From NCBI GenBank assembly GCA_020850015.1, contig JADZFF010000157.1, positions 1 to 46,162 on the forward strand: DNA of 46,162 bases, in the 5' to 3' direction. The position numbers were made by a program, and so were the translations under genes. Each line of letters starts with the position of its first letter. Positions within the stretch are counted from its first letter, which is position 1. Shown in pieces: positions 16,204 to 25,400 of the stretch. This stretch comes from Bdellovibrionales bacterium (lineage in GTDB: Bacteria; Bdellovibrionota; UBA1018; JADZFF01). The notes beneath the pieces are model-generated. The model was not told where the DNA came from. It saw only the letters and a list, made by a program, of their open reading frames with translations, and did not search any database.

Positions 16204-17853
16204 TCAGAAGTTCATCGATACGCCGAGGCTCGTCGTGAACAGCGAGGCCGTGTTCGATGCGTTCGCCACCTCGTTGATCGAGAGAGTGGAGACATCAAGC
16301 GTGAGGGTGAGCGGACGTGGGGTGCCCGGCGCGGAGAGGCGGTAGCCGCCGCCGAAGGCAAATTCCAGGTTCGAGAAGTTGATGCCGAGGGCGCTCTCGG
16401 AGATCGGCGAGATCTTGATGTAAGCGAAGGCGCGGCGGCCCCCCGAGTCGTTCATGCCTCCCTGAACGAACATCTGCCAGCCCGAGAGCAGCTTGATGCC
16501 GTACGCGCTGTCCTGGACGATCATGCCCCAGACGTACTTTCCCACGGCTACGCCGAGCGTCCACTTCGGTCCCTTCAGCGGGATCTGGTAGGTTACGCGC
16601 CCGTTGAGCCCGTAGAAGCGCACCGTCTCCACGGAGTCCGGGCTTTTCGTGATTGGGATCATGTTCACGAAGAGGTTCCCGCCGACGTTCCACCTGCGGG
16701 GCACCAGCCAGTAGTCGGCACCGACCTTCATCGTGAGGAAGAGCTCGCTCACCTCGACGCCGCCAGGCGACTCCGTGTACGCAAGGTAGGTGAAGCCGAG
16801 GTTCCCGTACCAGGCGAAACGTTTTCCTCCATCGCCGCTTTTCTGGACGACGAACGAGGGTGAGGTAGACTTGCCGCTTCCGCCGCCGAGCTTGAAGCTT
16901 CCCAGGCGGGGTTTGGCCGGGTCCCAGCCGGTCTTCGGTTTGCCTATCCGAAATCCGCTCCAGCCGCTTCCGCCGCCGATGGACTTGCCCAGCGCGGGGG
17001 AGTCGATGGAGTGGCCGGCAGGAGTGTGAACGAAAACGGCCAGCGCCGCGTCGCCCTCTTGGCAGGAAACGCCGGCGTACGGAAAGTCGGGCTCGGCCCC
17101 GGGGGTCCGCGTGAGCAGAAGCTCCACTCCGGAGCCCGAGCAGGACTCGTCGATCAGCACTGCTCCCGTTCCCTGCTTCAGCCGAACCGACATCCCCACA
17201 GGCACGGCCGCCTGCCCGGCCGATTGGATCATCAGGTCTGCCTGCGCCTGGAGGGAGCCGGTTTCGAAGGCCACCACCTGCCCTTCACCCAGCTCGGGGG
17301 CGTCACCAGGAGAGGCGTCGAACTCCACGTCGTCCGACTTCACGGAAACAATCTTCGTATCCTTGGGGAGCAAGGCCCAGACCCGGAGCGCTACGCGGCG
17401 GGTGGGGCTGGGCGCGCGCCGAACGATGGTGTCGCCCCCGGATTTTTTTCCGGAAGCCTTCTTCTCGGCGGGTTCCGCTTCGTCGGGCTTCTTGGCGTCA
17501 CGCCACACCCAGCCTCCGGCGCTTTTCCAGCCGGCGGGCGCGAGTCCGCCCTTGGCATCGATGAGCGTGAACTCCACGGATGGGGGCGGCGCCACGCGAG
17601 GCTCGGCGTTGGGTGCGGCGGCCGTAGTGCCAGGCGCATCCGCGCCTTCGGCAGGGGGAATCGTCGTCGTGGCGGCCGCGGAGGGAGCGGCCGCGGTCTT
17701 CGGGGGCTCTTTGGCGGGCGTAGTCTTCGCGGGCGCCGACGGAGCGCTGCTCGGTTTCGCGGTTTTCTTCTTCTTCGCGGGCGCCCCCTGCGCGTGCATC
17801 GCCGTCACGAGCGCGATGCAGGCGGCGGTGGTCTTCCAGGAAGAGAGCTTCAT
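16204..17853 (-). CDS. Outer-membrane beta-barrel protein with Ala/Pro/Lys-rich linker
   Basis: The 549-residue exported protein has a signal peptide (AACIALVTAMHAQGA), a low-complexity stretch of ~60 residues rich in Ala, Pro, Lys and Thr, a soluble domain with two Cys (DESCSGSGVELLL and YAGVSCQEGDAAL), a Gly/Ser-rich segment (GKSIGGGSGWSG) and a C-terminal ~200 residues of alternating strands ending TTSLGVSMNF. A terminal Phe fits a BAM-inserted barrel. The soluble Cys segment and the barrel match the product of 44506-45831 in layout and in short motifs (LGVSMNF against LGISVTL), so the two are probably paralogues. The low-complexity stretch may span the peptidoglycan. Function unknown. Confidence 0.75.
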   Translation of the reverse strand: MKLSSWKTTAACIALVTAMHAQGAPAKKKKTAKPSSAPSAPAKTTPAKEPPKTAAAPSAAATTTIPPAEGADAPGTTAAAPNAEPRVAPPPSVEFTLIDAKGGLAPAGWKSAGGWVWRDAKKPDEAEPAEKKASGKKSGGDTIVRRAPSPTRRVALRVWALLPKDTKIVSVKSDDVEFDASPGDAPELGEGQVVAFETGSLQAQADLMIQSAGQAAVPVGMSVRLKQGTGAVLIDESCSGSGVELLLTRTPGAEPDFPYAGVSCQEGDAALAVFVHTPAGHSIDSPALGKSIGGGSGWSGFRIGKPKTGWDPAKPRLGSFKLGGGSGKSTSPSFVVQKSGDGGKRFAWYGNLGFTYLAYTESPGGVEVSELFLTMKVGADYWLVPRRWNVGGNLFVNMIPITKSPDSVETVRFYGLNGRVTYQIPLKGPKWTLGVAVGKYVWGMIVQDSAYGIKLLSGWQMFVQGGMNDSGGRRAFAYIKISPISESALGINFSNLEFAFGGGYRLSAPGTPRPLTLTLDVSTLSINEVANASNTASLFTTSLGVSMNF

Positions 17854-17916
17854 CAGTAACTCTCAGGGTAAAGAATGGACCGGGGTGGAGGCAACGTCAT
17901 TCTACTGGCGAAGACC

Positions 17917-18462
17917 TCAGCGCGCGCCGCGGTGGCGGCGAAGCGACTCGAGGATGTCTTCCACCTTTTCGCGGAGGTCCATGATCTCGGAGTCCTTGTC
18001 CTCCTGAAGCTCCTTGAGCTTATGGTACTTGGCCTGGAGCAGGACCTCGCCGGTGGTGTCGCGGAGCGAGAGAATGGCGGCGAAGATGCGCCGATTCTGC
18101 GTTTCGGTGGGGTCGAAGAGGGGCACCGATTTGAAGATCACGCGCACCTTCTGGCCCGAGGCCTTGATCGCCGGGAGCTCGTCGAGGCGGATCTCCTCGC
18201 CGGTGGCGATGGTCCGATCCAGGGGGTGCTGCCCCTCCAGGCTCGCGATCTTGAGCAGCTCCTGAAACCTGGGTTTGCCGCGGTTGCCACGGATCTCCAG
18301 AAAGGACCGCATCGAGCTGTTGGCGTAGAGGATCACGCCGGAGGAGTCCACCACCGCCACCGGATCGAGCGATACCCGGAGGGCCGGTCCGAGGAGATCT
18401 ACGATGTGCTGGAAGATCGGATCAGCGGCCATTTCCCGGTCCGAGGAAGCGGAAGTACTCAT
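17917..18462 (-). CDS. PAS-domain protein with C-terminal coiled coil
   Basis: The 181-residue soluble protein has a single PAS domain (ALRVSLDPVAVVDSSGVILYA, SMRSFLEIRG, ending RRIFAAILSLRDTTGEV). A coiled coil follows (HKLKELQEDKDSEIMDLREK), usually a dimerisation or signalling helix. It has no kinase, cyclase or HTH domain, so it must act through a partner. Its start overlaps the end of the STAS gene: ATG 18462, or ATG 18432 whose codon is just before the upstream TGA; neither has a good ribosome binding site, which suggests translational coupling. It is last in the operon FecR-STAS-PAS. Confidence 0.78.
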   Translation of the reverse strand: MSTSASSDREMAADPIFQHIVDLLGPALRVSLDPVAVVDSSGVILYANSSMRSFLEIRGNRGKPRFQELLKIASLEGQHPLDRTIATGEEIRLDELPAIKASGQKVRVIFKSVPLFDPTETQNRRIFAAILSLRDTTGEVLLQAKYHKLKELQEDKDSEIMDLREKVEDILESLRRHRGAR

Positions 18463-18949
18463 CCTCGAGGGCGTCGAACTGCAGGTCGCAGCCGCGCGTC
18501 TCGCAGGCATCGGGCTTCAGGAAGCGGGCCGGGTTTTTCTTGAAGTCTTCCGTCGCCACGGACCGCACGGTGGCCTGGTCGCACTTGGAGCAGTAGTAGG
18601 GGATCTGAAACGAATGCACCACGCTGCCGCGCGGACCAAGCAGGTTGGGAACGATGCTTGCCTGCTCGGCCATGACCACGCTCACGTTTTCGAACTCCAC
18701 GCGCAGCTTCGTGCGAGCCTTCTCCAAAAAGAGCAGCCACTCGCGGACACCGCAGGAGTTGATCGATGCTACTCCCCCGAGGTCGAAGCGGACCCACGAG
18801 ATGGGCCCGAAACCGAGCGCCGCAGACAACAGGCCGGTGAAGTTCACGTCCTCGTCGATCGCGCCGATCGGGCGGAGCACGAGCCCGTCGCCCGTGGGCT
18901 GGGCTTCGATCGTGATCTTCTCGGTTTGAATCAGGATGCTTCCGGCCAT
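18422..18949 (-). CDS. STAS-domain protein with C-terminal Cys4 zinc-ribbon-like tail
   Basis: The 175-residue protein has a STAS fold of the anti-sigma-factor-antagonist type in residues ~1-105. The loop ASINSCGVREWLLFL aligns with the SpoIIAA phosphorylation loop; Ser65 matches the phospho-acceptor Ser, while the preceding Asp is Asn64. The C-terminus adds Cys120-x2-Cys123 and Cys149-x4-Cys154 (YYCSKCDQ, DACETRGCDLQF), a pattern fit for one zinc ion and not part of normal STAS proteins. It is encoded between a FecR-domain gene and a PAS gene and near a PP2C phosphatase, the natural enzyme for a phospho-STAS substrate. No dedicated serine kinase gene is seen nearby. Confidence 0.78.
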   Translation of the reverse strand: MAGSILIQTEKITIEAQPTGDGLVLRPIGAIDEDVNFTGLLSAALGFGPISWVRFDLGGVASINSCGVREWLLFLEKARTKLRVEFENVSVVMAEQASIVPNLLGPRGSVVHSFQIPYYCSKCDQATVRSVATEDFKKNPARFLKPDACETRGCDLQFDALEDEYFRFLGPGNGR

Positions 18950-18970
18950 TCGTCTGAGTTTATCACAGGC

Positions 18971-20323
18971 TCACTTCGCCAAAAACCGCGCCGGCAGCGA
19001 CCAGTCGCTCAGCCAGGCGCCGCCTTGGGCGCGCACGCGCCAATGGTATGCACCTGCCTCTTTGGGCCTGAAGACGTGAAGATTGCTGGGGAGCGTCTGA
19101 CGCACCAAAACGGACCGGAAGTCCGGCGAGCGCGAGATCTCCAACGTGTAGTCTCGCGTCAAGGAGGTCCGGCGCCATGTCAGGAACACGTCGGCCCCCC
19201 GTCGGACCTGCGAGCCTGGGGCTGGGTGCGTCGTCTCCGGCGGAGCCACCTGGATCACCAGAGGCAGCCGGCCGCTCTTCACGATCTGACCCGACGCCGT
19301 GCGGGTTCCGATCTCGTATTCATAGCGCGTGGACTCGAGCGAGCGCAGCTCCACGTCCGCGTTGGCGCCCTTGGTTTTAGCGGTGTGGACCCTGGCGCCG
19401 CCAGGGGCATATACGGCGACCTCGTACTGGGCGGCGCCTTCGACGCGTTCCCATTCCAGCCGCACCGTGATGCGATCCAGCCGCGTCTCGTCTTCGAGGC
19501 GCGTGTCGCCCGCTGCCCCCTTGGCTTTGAGCACCGGAGGCAGGTGTACCTTCGTTGGAAGAGCGCGGACCTTCGCGGCCACGGGTTTGGGTGGGGGAGG
19601 AGCCTCCACCACGGCGGGAGTTTCAACGGTTTCCGGAACAAAGGGGATCGCCTGCGCGGCGGCACCGGTTTCAGCGGCGGTCGGGGCTTCGATCCGTTGC
19701 GCTGCCGTACCGGTTGGTTGAGCCGCGGCTTCGGAGAGCTGGGCGGAGGGGTCTGCCGTCACCTGAAGTGCCTCACCCGGGGCGGCCCTCGCCACGGCGG
19801 CGGCATCCGAGGCGGCGGAAGCCACCACCTTGCGGGCATTGCCGGTCGAGGATTCGAGCATCACCGCGCGCGAGCGGGCCACGCGGACTTTCACCTGCCC
19901 CTTGCGGACGCCCACGACGGCGTCGGCCTTCTCGAGGCCGAGCCACCATTTCCAGCCTTCGCGCGCCTGCGAATCGGTGCGGACCACAACGAGCGATTGC
20001 GGGCCAAGTTCGACGGAGGAGCCGTCCTGCAGCCGCAGGACCGCGGAGCCCTCCGGCCCGGTGAACACGGCGTCGCCCTCGGAGAGCGCGCCTCCCGCGC
20101 CGGTGACGTCGTGCCAGAGCGGCGACCCTCCGCTTCGTGTGCGGACCGATCCCTGAACGGTCTCGAGCGTCGCCGCCGCGCGGCCTGCGGGTCCGGGATC
20201 GGCCAGGCGGGACCAGATCTCGGGATCAAGCGCGGCGCGGAGGCATGCCGCCGCGGCGATCGCGAGCGCGAGCGCCAGAAACGCGTCGCGTGAGGGCAGT
20301 CGAATCGCGCGCGCTTGCGCCAT
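18971..20323 (-). CDS. FecR-domain membrane protein with C-terminal fn3-like domains
   Basis: ATG 20323 has AGGAGG about 10 nt upstream; the frame is open to 20416 but that would overlap the divergent gene. The 450-residue protein has one N-terminal TM or signal (AFLALALAIAAAACLRA), then a FecR domain (TLETVQGSVRTRSG, GALSEGDAVFTGPEGSAVLR, LQDGSSVELGPQSLVVV, VVGVRKGQVKVRVA). A ~130-residue Ala/Pro/Thr-rich linker follows, then two fn3-like modules (RITVRLEWERVEGAAQYEVAV and VFLTWRRTSLTRDYTLEISR). All would lie in the periplasm. It is divergent from the HAMP-PP2C gene and leads the operon with the STAS and PAS genes. It mirrors the FecR lipoprotein at 2486-3481 and may form the extracytoplasmic half of a receptor. 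Confidence 0.82.
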   Translation of the reverse strand: MAQARAIRLPSRDAFLALALAIAAAACLRAALDPEIWSRLADPGPAGRAAATLETVQGSVRTRSGGSPLWHDVTGAGGALSEGDAVFTGPEGSAVLRLQDGSSVELGPQSLVVVRTDSQAREGWKWWLGLEKADAVVGVRKGQVKVRVARSRAVMLESSTGNARKVVASAASDAAAVARAAPGEALQVTADPSAQLSEAAAQPTGTAAQRIEAPTAAETGAAAQAIPFVPETVETPAVVEAPPPPKPVAAKVRALPTKVHLPPVLKAKGAAGDTRLEDETRLDRITVRLEWERVEGAAQYEVAVYAPGGARVHTAKTKGANADVELRSLESTRYEYEIGTRTASGQIVKSGRLPLVIQVAPPETTHPAPGSQVRRGADVFLTWRRTSLTRDYTLEISRSPDFRSVLVRQTLPSNLHVFRPKEAGAYHWRVRAQGGAWLSDWSLPARFLAK

Positions 20324-20399
20324 TCTGGGGGATTCCTCCTGACTATTCTTTCGGAGTTTCAAGGCGCGGGGTGAAGGGGTCGATAGAGAGAACAGGACC

Positions 20400-22271
20400 A
20401 TGGCCCGCGCACGCACTTTATTTCCGCTTCGTTACAAGATCGCCCTGGCGCTCGTCATCGCGTTGACGGCGAGCCTCGCAGCCTACGTGAAGCTTGGCAC
20501 CTCGCTCGTGATCGCGGACAAGACCTCCTATCTCTATGATTTCACGCTCTCCGAGGTCGGGGCCGCCGCCGAGCGGCTGGACAGTCATTTCGGCCGGGCG
20601 CTCACGCTGGGCCAGGTCGTGGCGGGCGTCGCGGACACCCTTCCGCCCGAGGAGCTCGCGAAAGTGCTGGCTCAGCAGTCGATCAGTCTGGGCGCGCCGG
20701 CCCTCCACCTGCTTCGGCCCGCGAGCCGGGAAAAATTCAACGCCTGGCGGTCGATGGGTGAAAATCCGGGTGTCGCGGATGCGGTTCTCGCGCACACGGG
20801 TTGGACGCCGGCCGACTTCGAGCGCTCGGCCCTGCTCGTAGGCGCGCCCTTGGATGGGCGGATCCCCGTGGGGGGCCGAGGCGTGGACTCCCGAGGCAAG
20901 GCGGTGGGCTTCGTGGTTCTCGTACGCCTCGAAGAAGCTCTTCTGGGCAAGGACGGGCCGAGCCTCCTGCTCGTGGACGGCGCCGGGAAACTGATTCTCG
21001 CGAGCGTGCGCGACGAGTTCGCGCCCCGCGTGGCCGAGGCGACGGTCCGAGCGGCCACGCTCAAGGGAAGCGCGTTCCCCTCGGGCGCGCAGGATTGGGA
21101 GCTCGGAGGCGAGCGCCACCTGGTGAGCTATCGCAGGCTCGCCGGGGGCGCGCTCACCGCGGTGGGCATCCTGCCGGAGTCGATGGCTTTCACTGCCGCT
21201 CGCGCGCTCATGCAGCGCTCGATGGCGCTGGGCCTGGGGATTCTCCTCGCCGCGGTGGCAGCCGCGTTGGTGTTCGCGAGGCGCATGACAGATCAGCTCA
21301 ACCGCATGGCGCACGCCACGGAGAAGGTGCAGGAGGGCGATTTCACGGTGCGCGTGGAAGGTGGATCGAAGGATGAGGTCGGCAGCCTCGCCGCCTCCTT
21401 CAACGCCATGGCCGAGAAGATCGAGAATCTGATGCTGGCTACGGCCGAGAAGGCGCGCATGGAAAAGGAGCTCGAGACCGCGCAGGAGGTTCAGAATCGT
21501 TTCCTTCCTCCGCGTTCGCTCGACAATGGGCGGATCCGGATCTCTGGAAAGTCCGAAGCCGCAACCGAGTGCGGCGGCGACTGGTGGCAGTACCATGAGA
21601 TCGGCGACTACCTGGTGGTGGTGGTGGGCGACGTGAACGGGCACGGGGTTTCGTCCGCGCTCCTCACGGCTTCCGCCTATGGAGCCTACTCACTCCTGAT
21701 GCGCGGGTTTTCCGAGGTTCCGGAAGAACGGCCCTCGGCGGTCGCGATCGCGGAACACCTGAACTCCGCGGTGTATGCTGCCTCGCACGGCAAGATCGGA
21801 ATGACTCTCTTGGCGTCCGTATTGGATCTGCGCACGGGAGAGCTCACCTGGGTGAACGCCTCGCATCGGCCGCTCTATCTTTGCAGGGGTTCCGCGGTGA
21901 AGCCCTTGATGGGCGGCGAGTGCGGCGCCTTGGGTCTGCAGCAGACCCTCGGGGCGAGCGAGCAGTCCGCGCGCCTGAACGCCTCGGACTCGATGCTCTG
22001 GTTCACCGATGGGCTTGTGGAGTGCCCGGATCCTTCGGGGCGCACGTTGAGCACCGCGCGCCTGGGGCGCATGCTCCAGAAGCTCACAGCTGAATCTTCC
22101 GGATCCGCAGAGGCGATCTGCAACGGGCTCATGGGGGCCTACCTGAGCTTCCTGGGTAGCGCCCACGCCACCCGACCCGACGACACCTCGATCGTCGTGG
22201 GCGTCGTTCCTTCGACCGTCGCTTACGAGGAGGCATCTTCCCCTCCATCCTTCAATTCCTCCGCAGCCTAG
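20400..22271 (+). CDS. HAMP-domain PP2C (SpoIIE/RsbU-type) serine phosphatase receptor
   Basis: The 623-residue membrane protein has TM1 (YKIALALVIALTASLAAYV), a ~230-residue periplasmic sensor beginning IADKTSYLYDFTLSE, TM2 (MALGLGILLAAVAAALVFA), HAMP (RMTDQLNRMAHATEKVQEGD) and a signalling helix (EKELETAQEVQNRFLPP). A PP2C domain follows with metal-binding motifs GGDWWQYHEIGDYLVVVVGD and VNGHGVSSALLT and the late motif WFTDGLVEC. RsbU/SpoIIE-type enzymes dephosphorylate STAS proteins, and a STAS gene is encoded 1.4 kb away in the divergent operon. ATG 20400 has AGGA close upstream. The sensor start resembles that of the kinase at 3500-5245. Confidence 0.92.
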   Translation: MARARTLFPLRYKIALALVIALTASLAAYVKLGTSLVIADKTSYLYDFTLSEVGAAAERLDSHFGRALTLGQVVAGVADTLPPEELAKVLAQQSISLGAPALHLLRPASREKFNAWRSMGENPGVADAVLAHTGWTPADFERSALLVGAPLDGRIPVGGRGVDSRGKAVGFVVLVRLEEALLGKDGPSLLLVDGAGKLILASVRDEFAPRVAEATVRAATLKGSAFPSGAQDWELGGERHLVSYRRLAGGALTAVGILPESMAFTAARALMQRSMALGLGILLAAVAAALVFARRMTDQLNRMAHATEKVQEGDFTVRVEGGSKDEVGSLAASFNAMAEKIENLMLATAEKARMEKELETAQEVQNRFLPPRSLDNGRIRISGKSEAATECGGDWWQYHEIGDYLVVVVGDVNGHGVSSALLTASAYGAYSLLMRGFSEVPEERPSAVAIAEHLNSAVYAASHGKIGMTLLASVLDLRTGELTWVNASHRPLYLCRGSAVKPLMGGECGALGLQQTLGASEQSARLNASDSMLWFTDGLVECPDPSGRTLSTARLGRMLQKLTAESSGSAEAICNGLMGAYLSFLGSAHATRPDDTSIVVGVVPSTVAYEEASSPPSFNSSAA

Positions 22272-22446
22272 ACTAAAATAACGCATAGCGGCACGGTTCT
22301 TTATTCGAGCTAATATTCATAATTTCATAGTCTTACTTATAAATATTAATATTAGTTAAAATTGTGTTGGCGTTCAGCGCAAAAGCGTACTAACCTGCTC
22401 AAGTACTAAACCGAATTCATCGGATTACTTCGAGAGGGTGACTCTT
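22272..22446 (+). promoter_or_regulatory. AT-rich promoter island upstream of the DUF4091 gene
   Basis: The 175-bp gap is strikingly AT-rich between about 22300 and 22365, against GC-rich genes on both sides. Several -10-like hexamers are present: CATAAT (22318-22323), TATAAA (22338-22343, with TTCATA 16 bp upstream) and TAAAAT (22357-22362). Which one is used cannot be told by eye. A good ribosome binding site (GAGAGGG) ends about 8 nt before ATG 22447. No gene is seen here. Confidence 0.5.
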
Positions 22447-25400
22447 ATGACCAGCACTTCGAACCGCAGCTCCCGCGTCCTCAGCGCCCTGGCACTTCTG
22501 AGTCTGGCGTTCCAGGCGGCCTGCTTGCCGCCGGCTTCCGCCGAGGCCGCGCCCGAGATCGCGGGATTCACGGTCGTGAGCTCGGTCACGAACCAGCCCA
22601 TCGCGGGGTTCAACCCCATCCGAGCGGGTTCGGTGATCGAGTTGGTGTCTCTGCCCACGCGTCGATTCAGCATCCGCGCCAACACCACCCCCTCCGTGGT
22701 GGGCAGCGTTTCCTTGGAGATCACGGGCCGCGCGGGCATCACCGAGAACACCGCGCCTTACACCCTCTGCCGTGACGACGGCACCTACTACTACGACTGC
22801 GCGCTTCAGCCCGGCAGCTACACGCTGAAGGGCCGTGCCTACAGCGGTTCGAACCGAACGGGCACCGCGGGCGCCGAAGTCACGCTCGCGTTCACCATCG
22901 TGGAAAGCCTGCCCAAGGTTGAAGTGCGGAGCCTGACCCTGATCAACACCGACACGCATCAGCCCGTCGCGGGCTACGACCCGCTTCCTTCCGGCAGCGT
23001 GACCCTGGACCTCGCCACCCTTCCCACGCGCCATCTGAGCGTGCGCGCGAACACGCACCCGGATCCACTGGGTAGCGTCTACCTTTCCCTGGATGGTCAG
23101 GCATCGCCTCAGAACGTGGCGCCCTACACCCTGTGCAACGATTCCAGCGGCTACTACCAGCCCTGCGCCCCTCTGGCCGTTCTGGGCACGCACCGAGTGG
23201 TGGTGCGTGGATACGAAAAGGCCGGCCTCACGGGTATCGTGAGCAACGAGGTCGCGCTCGATATCGAGATCGTCGATTCCACGCCTCCTCCTCCGCCCCC
23301 TCCTCCTCCTCCTCCTCCCTCCACCGGCCCCGCGGTGCAGAGCATGACGTTGATGAACACCGACACGGATCAGCCCGTACCGGGCTTTGAGGTCCTGGCC
23401 CCAGGCGCCACGGTGGACGTCAACCTGGCGCTTCTGGCCTCGCGCAACCTGAGCGTGCGCGCGAACACGAACCCGAACCCCGTGGGGAGCGTGTACATGG
23501 CGCTCGGCGCGAACGGACTTTCCCAGAACGTCGCCCCTTACGCGCTCTGTAACGATAGCGCGGGCGACTTCCAGGTCTGTACCGCGCTTCGCAGCGTGGG
23601 AACCTACAGCGTGACGGTGATCGCCTACGCAGGCGCGAACCGCACGGGTGCGACGAGCCCCACGGCCACGCTCACGCTTCGCGTGATCGACGAGACTCCC
23701 GAGCCGGAGCCGCAACCCGAGCCGGCCCCGCCCCCCACGCCCGGCCTCGTGGTCTGGGCCAACGACGGCGGCGACAAGGTCGCCCAGCACGAGATCCGCG
23801 CTACCGTGGACGAGATGCAGGTGCTGAACCCCGTGTGGAACGGCACGCAGGTATCGCTTTTCGCTGCCCGCAACGAAACCGTGAACTTCAACCTCGTGGT
23901 GGAAGCAGACGGTTCAGCGCTCGACGACATGAGTGTGGAGATGGGCGATCTTACGGGCCCGAACGGTACCGTGATCGGTTCTCGTGACGCCACGGGCGAC
24001 GACGTATTCAACACCGTGGGCCGCGACATCGAGACCTTCCTGGTGCGCTATCTCCCGATCGAGGGCCTGAGTGCATTGTCCTATGGAACGTACGATGAGC
24101 GTCACGTGCCGAAACGCATGCGTCGCCCCTTCAATAGCTCGGGCAGCGGCTCGGGCCTTTGGACGGACCGGCCTGACCACGACAAGATGTACCCGGAGAT
24201 CGCGGTACCCATGGAGTGGCATGGCCAGTTCGACGTCGCCAGGGACAGCAACCAGAGCGTGTGGGTGGACATCTACGTGCCGCGCACCGCTCCGGCCGGA
24301 ACCTACAGCGGAGTCGTGGATCTGCGCCGCGCGGGAGAGCTCGTGAGGAGCGTGCCCGTGCGACTGACGGTCCGCTCATTCACGCTTCCAGAGACGCCGT
24401 CCGCGAAGACGATGGTGTATCTGGGCTATGGGGATGTCGCTCGCCGTTACACGAACGTGACCTGGCCGAACGCGAATTCCGCTGAGGACACTCTCACGAA
24501 GCGCGTGCGCGACATCCACTTCCAGATGGCCCATCGCCACCGGATCTCGCTGATCGATGCCGACAGTGGAGCGACCGCTCACTCCGCGGATCGCCCGCGG
24601 GACGAGTGGATCTCGCGCCTGAATGGCTCGCTCTTCACGCCGGCCAGCGGCTATGAGGGTCCCGGTCAGGGCGTGGGTAACGGAGTCTACTCCATCGGCA
24701 CCTACAGCCAGTGGAGCTGGAAGAGCCAGGGTGAGGCCGGCATGCGCACGCACACCGACGCCTGGATGAACTGGATGAACGCCAACGCGCCGGGTACGGA
24801 GGCCTTCCTGTACCTCATCGATGAAAGCACCAACTACGCTCAAACCGAGCAGTGGGCTTCGTGGGTGAAGAACAACCCCGGCGTGGGTCGAAACCTCAAG
24901 ACCTTCGCGACGCTCAACCTGCCCGAGGCCGTGAACAACGTCCCTTCGCTCAACATCGCGGCGAGCTGGTTCGCGGTGGCAGCCCCGTCCGCCTGGGGAC
25001 CGGCCAAGGCGGCGTTCGATTCCGATCCGAACAAGCGCTTCATGATGTACAACGGGAAGCGCCCGGCTTCCGCATCCTTCGCCACCGAAGACGACGGCAT
25101 CGCGCTTCGCGAGGTGGCCTGGGCGCAGAAAAAGATGGGGGTCGACCGCTGGTTCTTCTGGGAGTCGACGTACTACAACGATTACCAGGGCGGCCGCGGG
25201 CAGACGAACGTCTTCCGAAACGCGCAGACCTTCGGCGGATATTCTGGTGTGGATTCCGTGCGGGGCAAGACCGGCTGGAATTACTCCAACGGCGACGGCG
25301 TGCTCTTTTATCCGGGGACCGATCGTGCATTCCCGGCCGAGAGCTATGGCCGCTCCGGCCCCATCGCCAGTCTGCGTCTGAAGCACTGGCGCCGGGGTCT

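Noticed and set aside
18404-20293. Open frame of 629 codons on the plus strand
   Set aside because: It is antisense to the STAS and FecR-domain genes, shows no recognisable domain and has low-complexity Gly/Arg composition.
22417-23790. Open frame of 457 codons on the minus strand
   Set aside because: It is a shadow of the repeat modules of the DUF4091 gene; its apparent repeats only mirror the sense-strand repeats.
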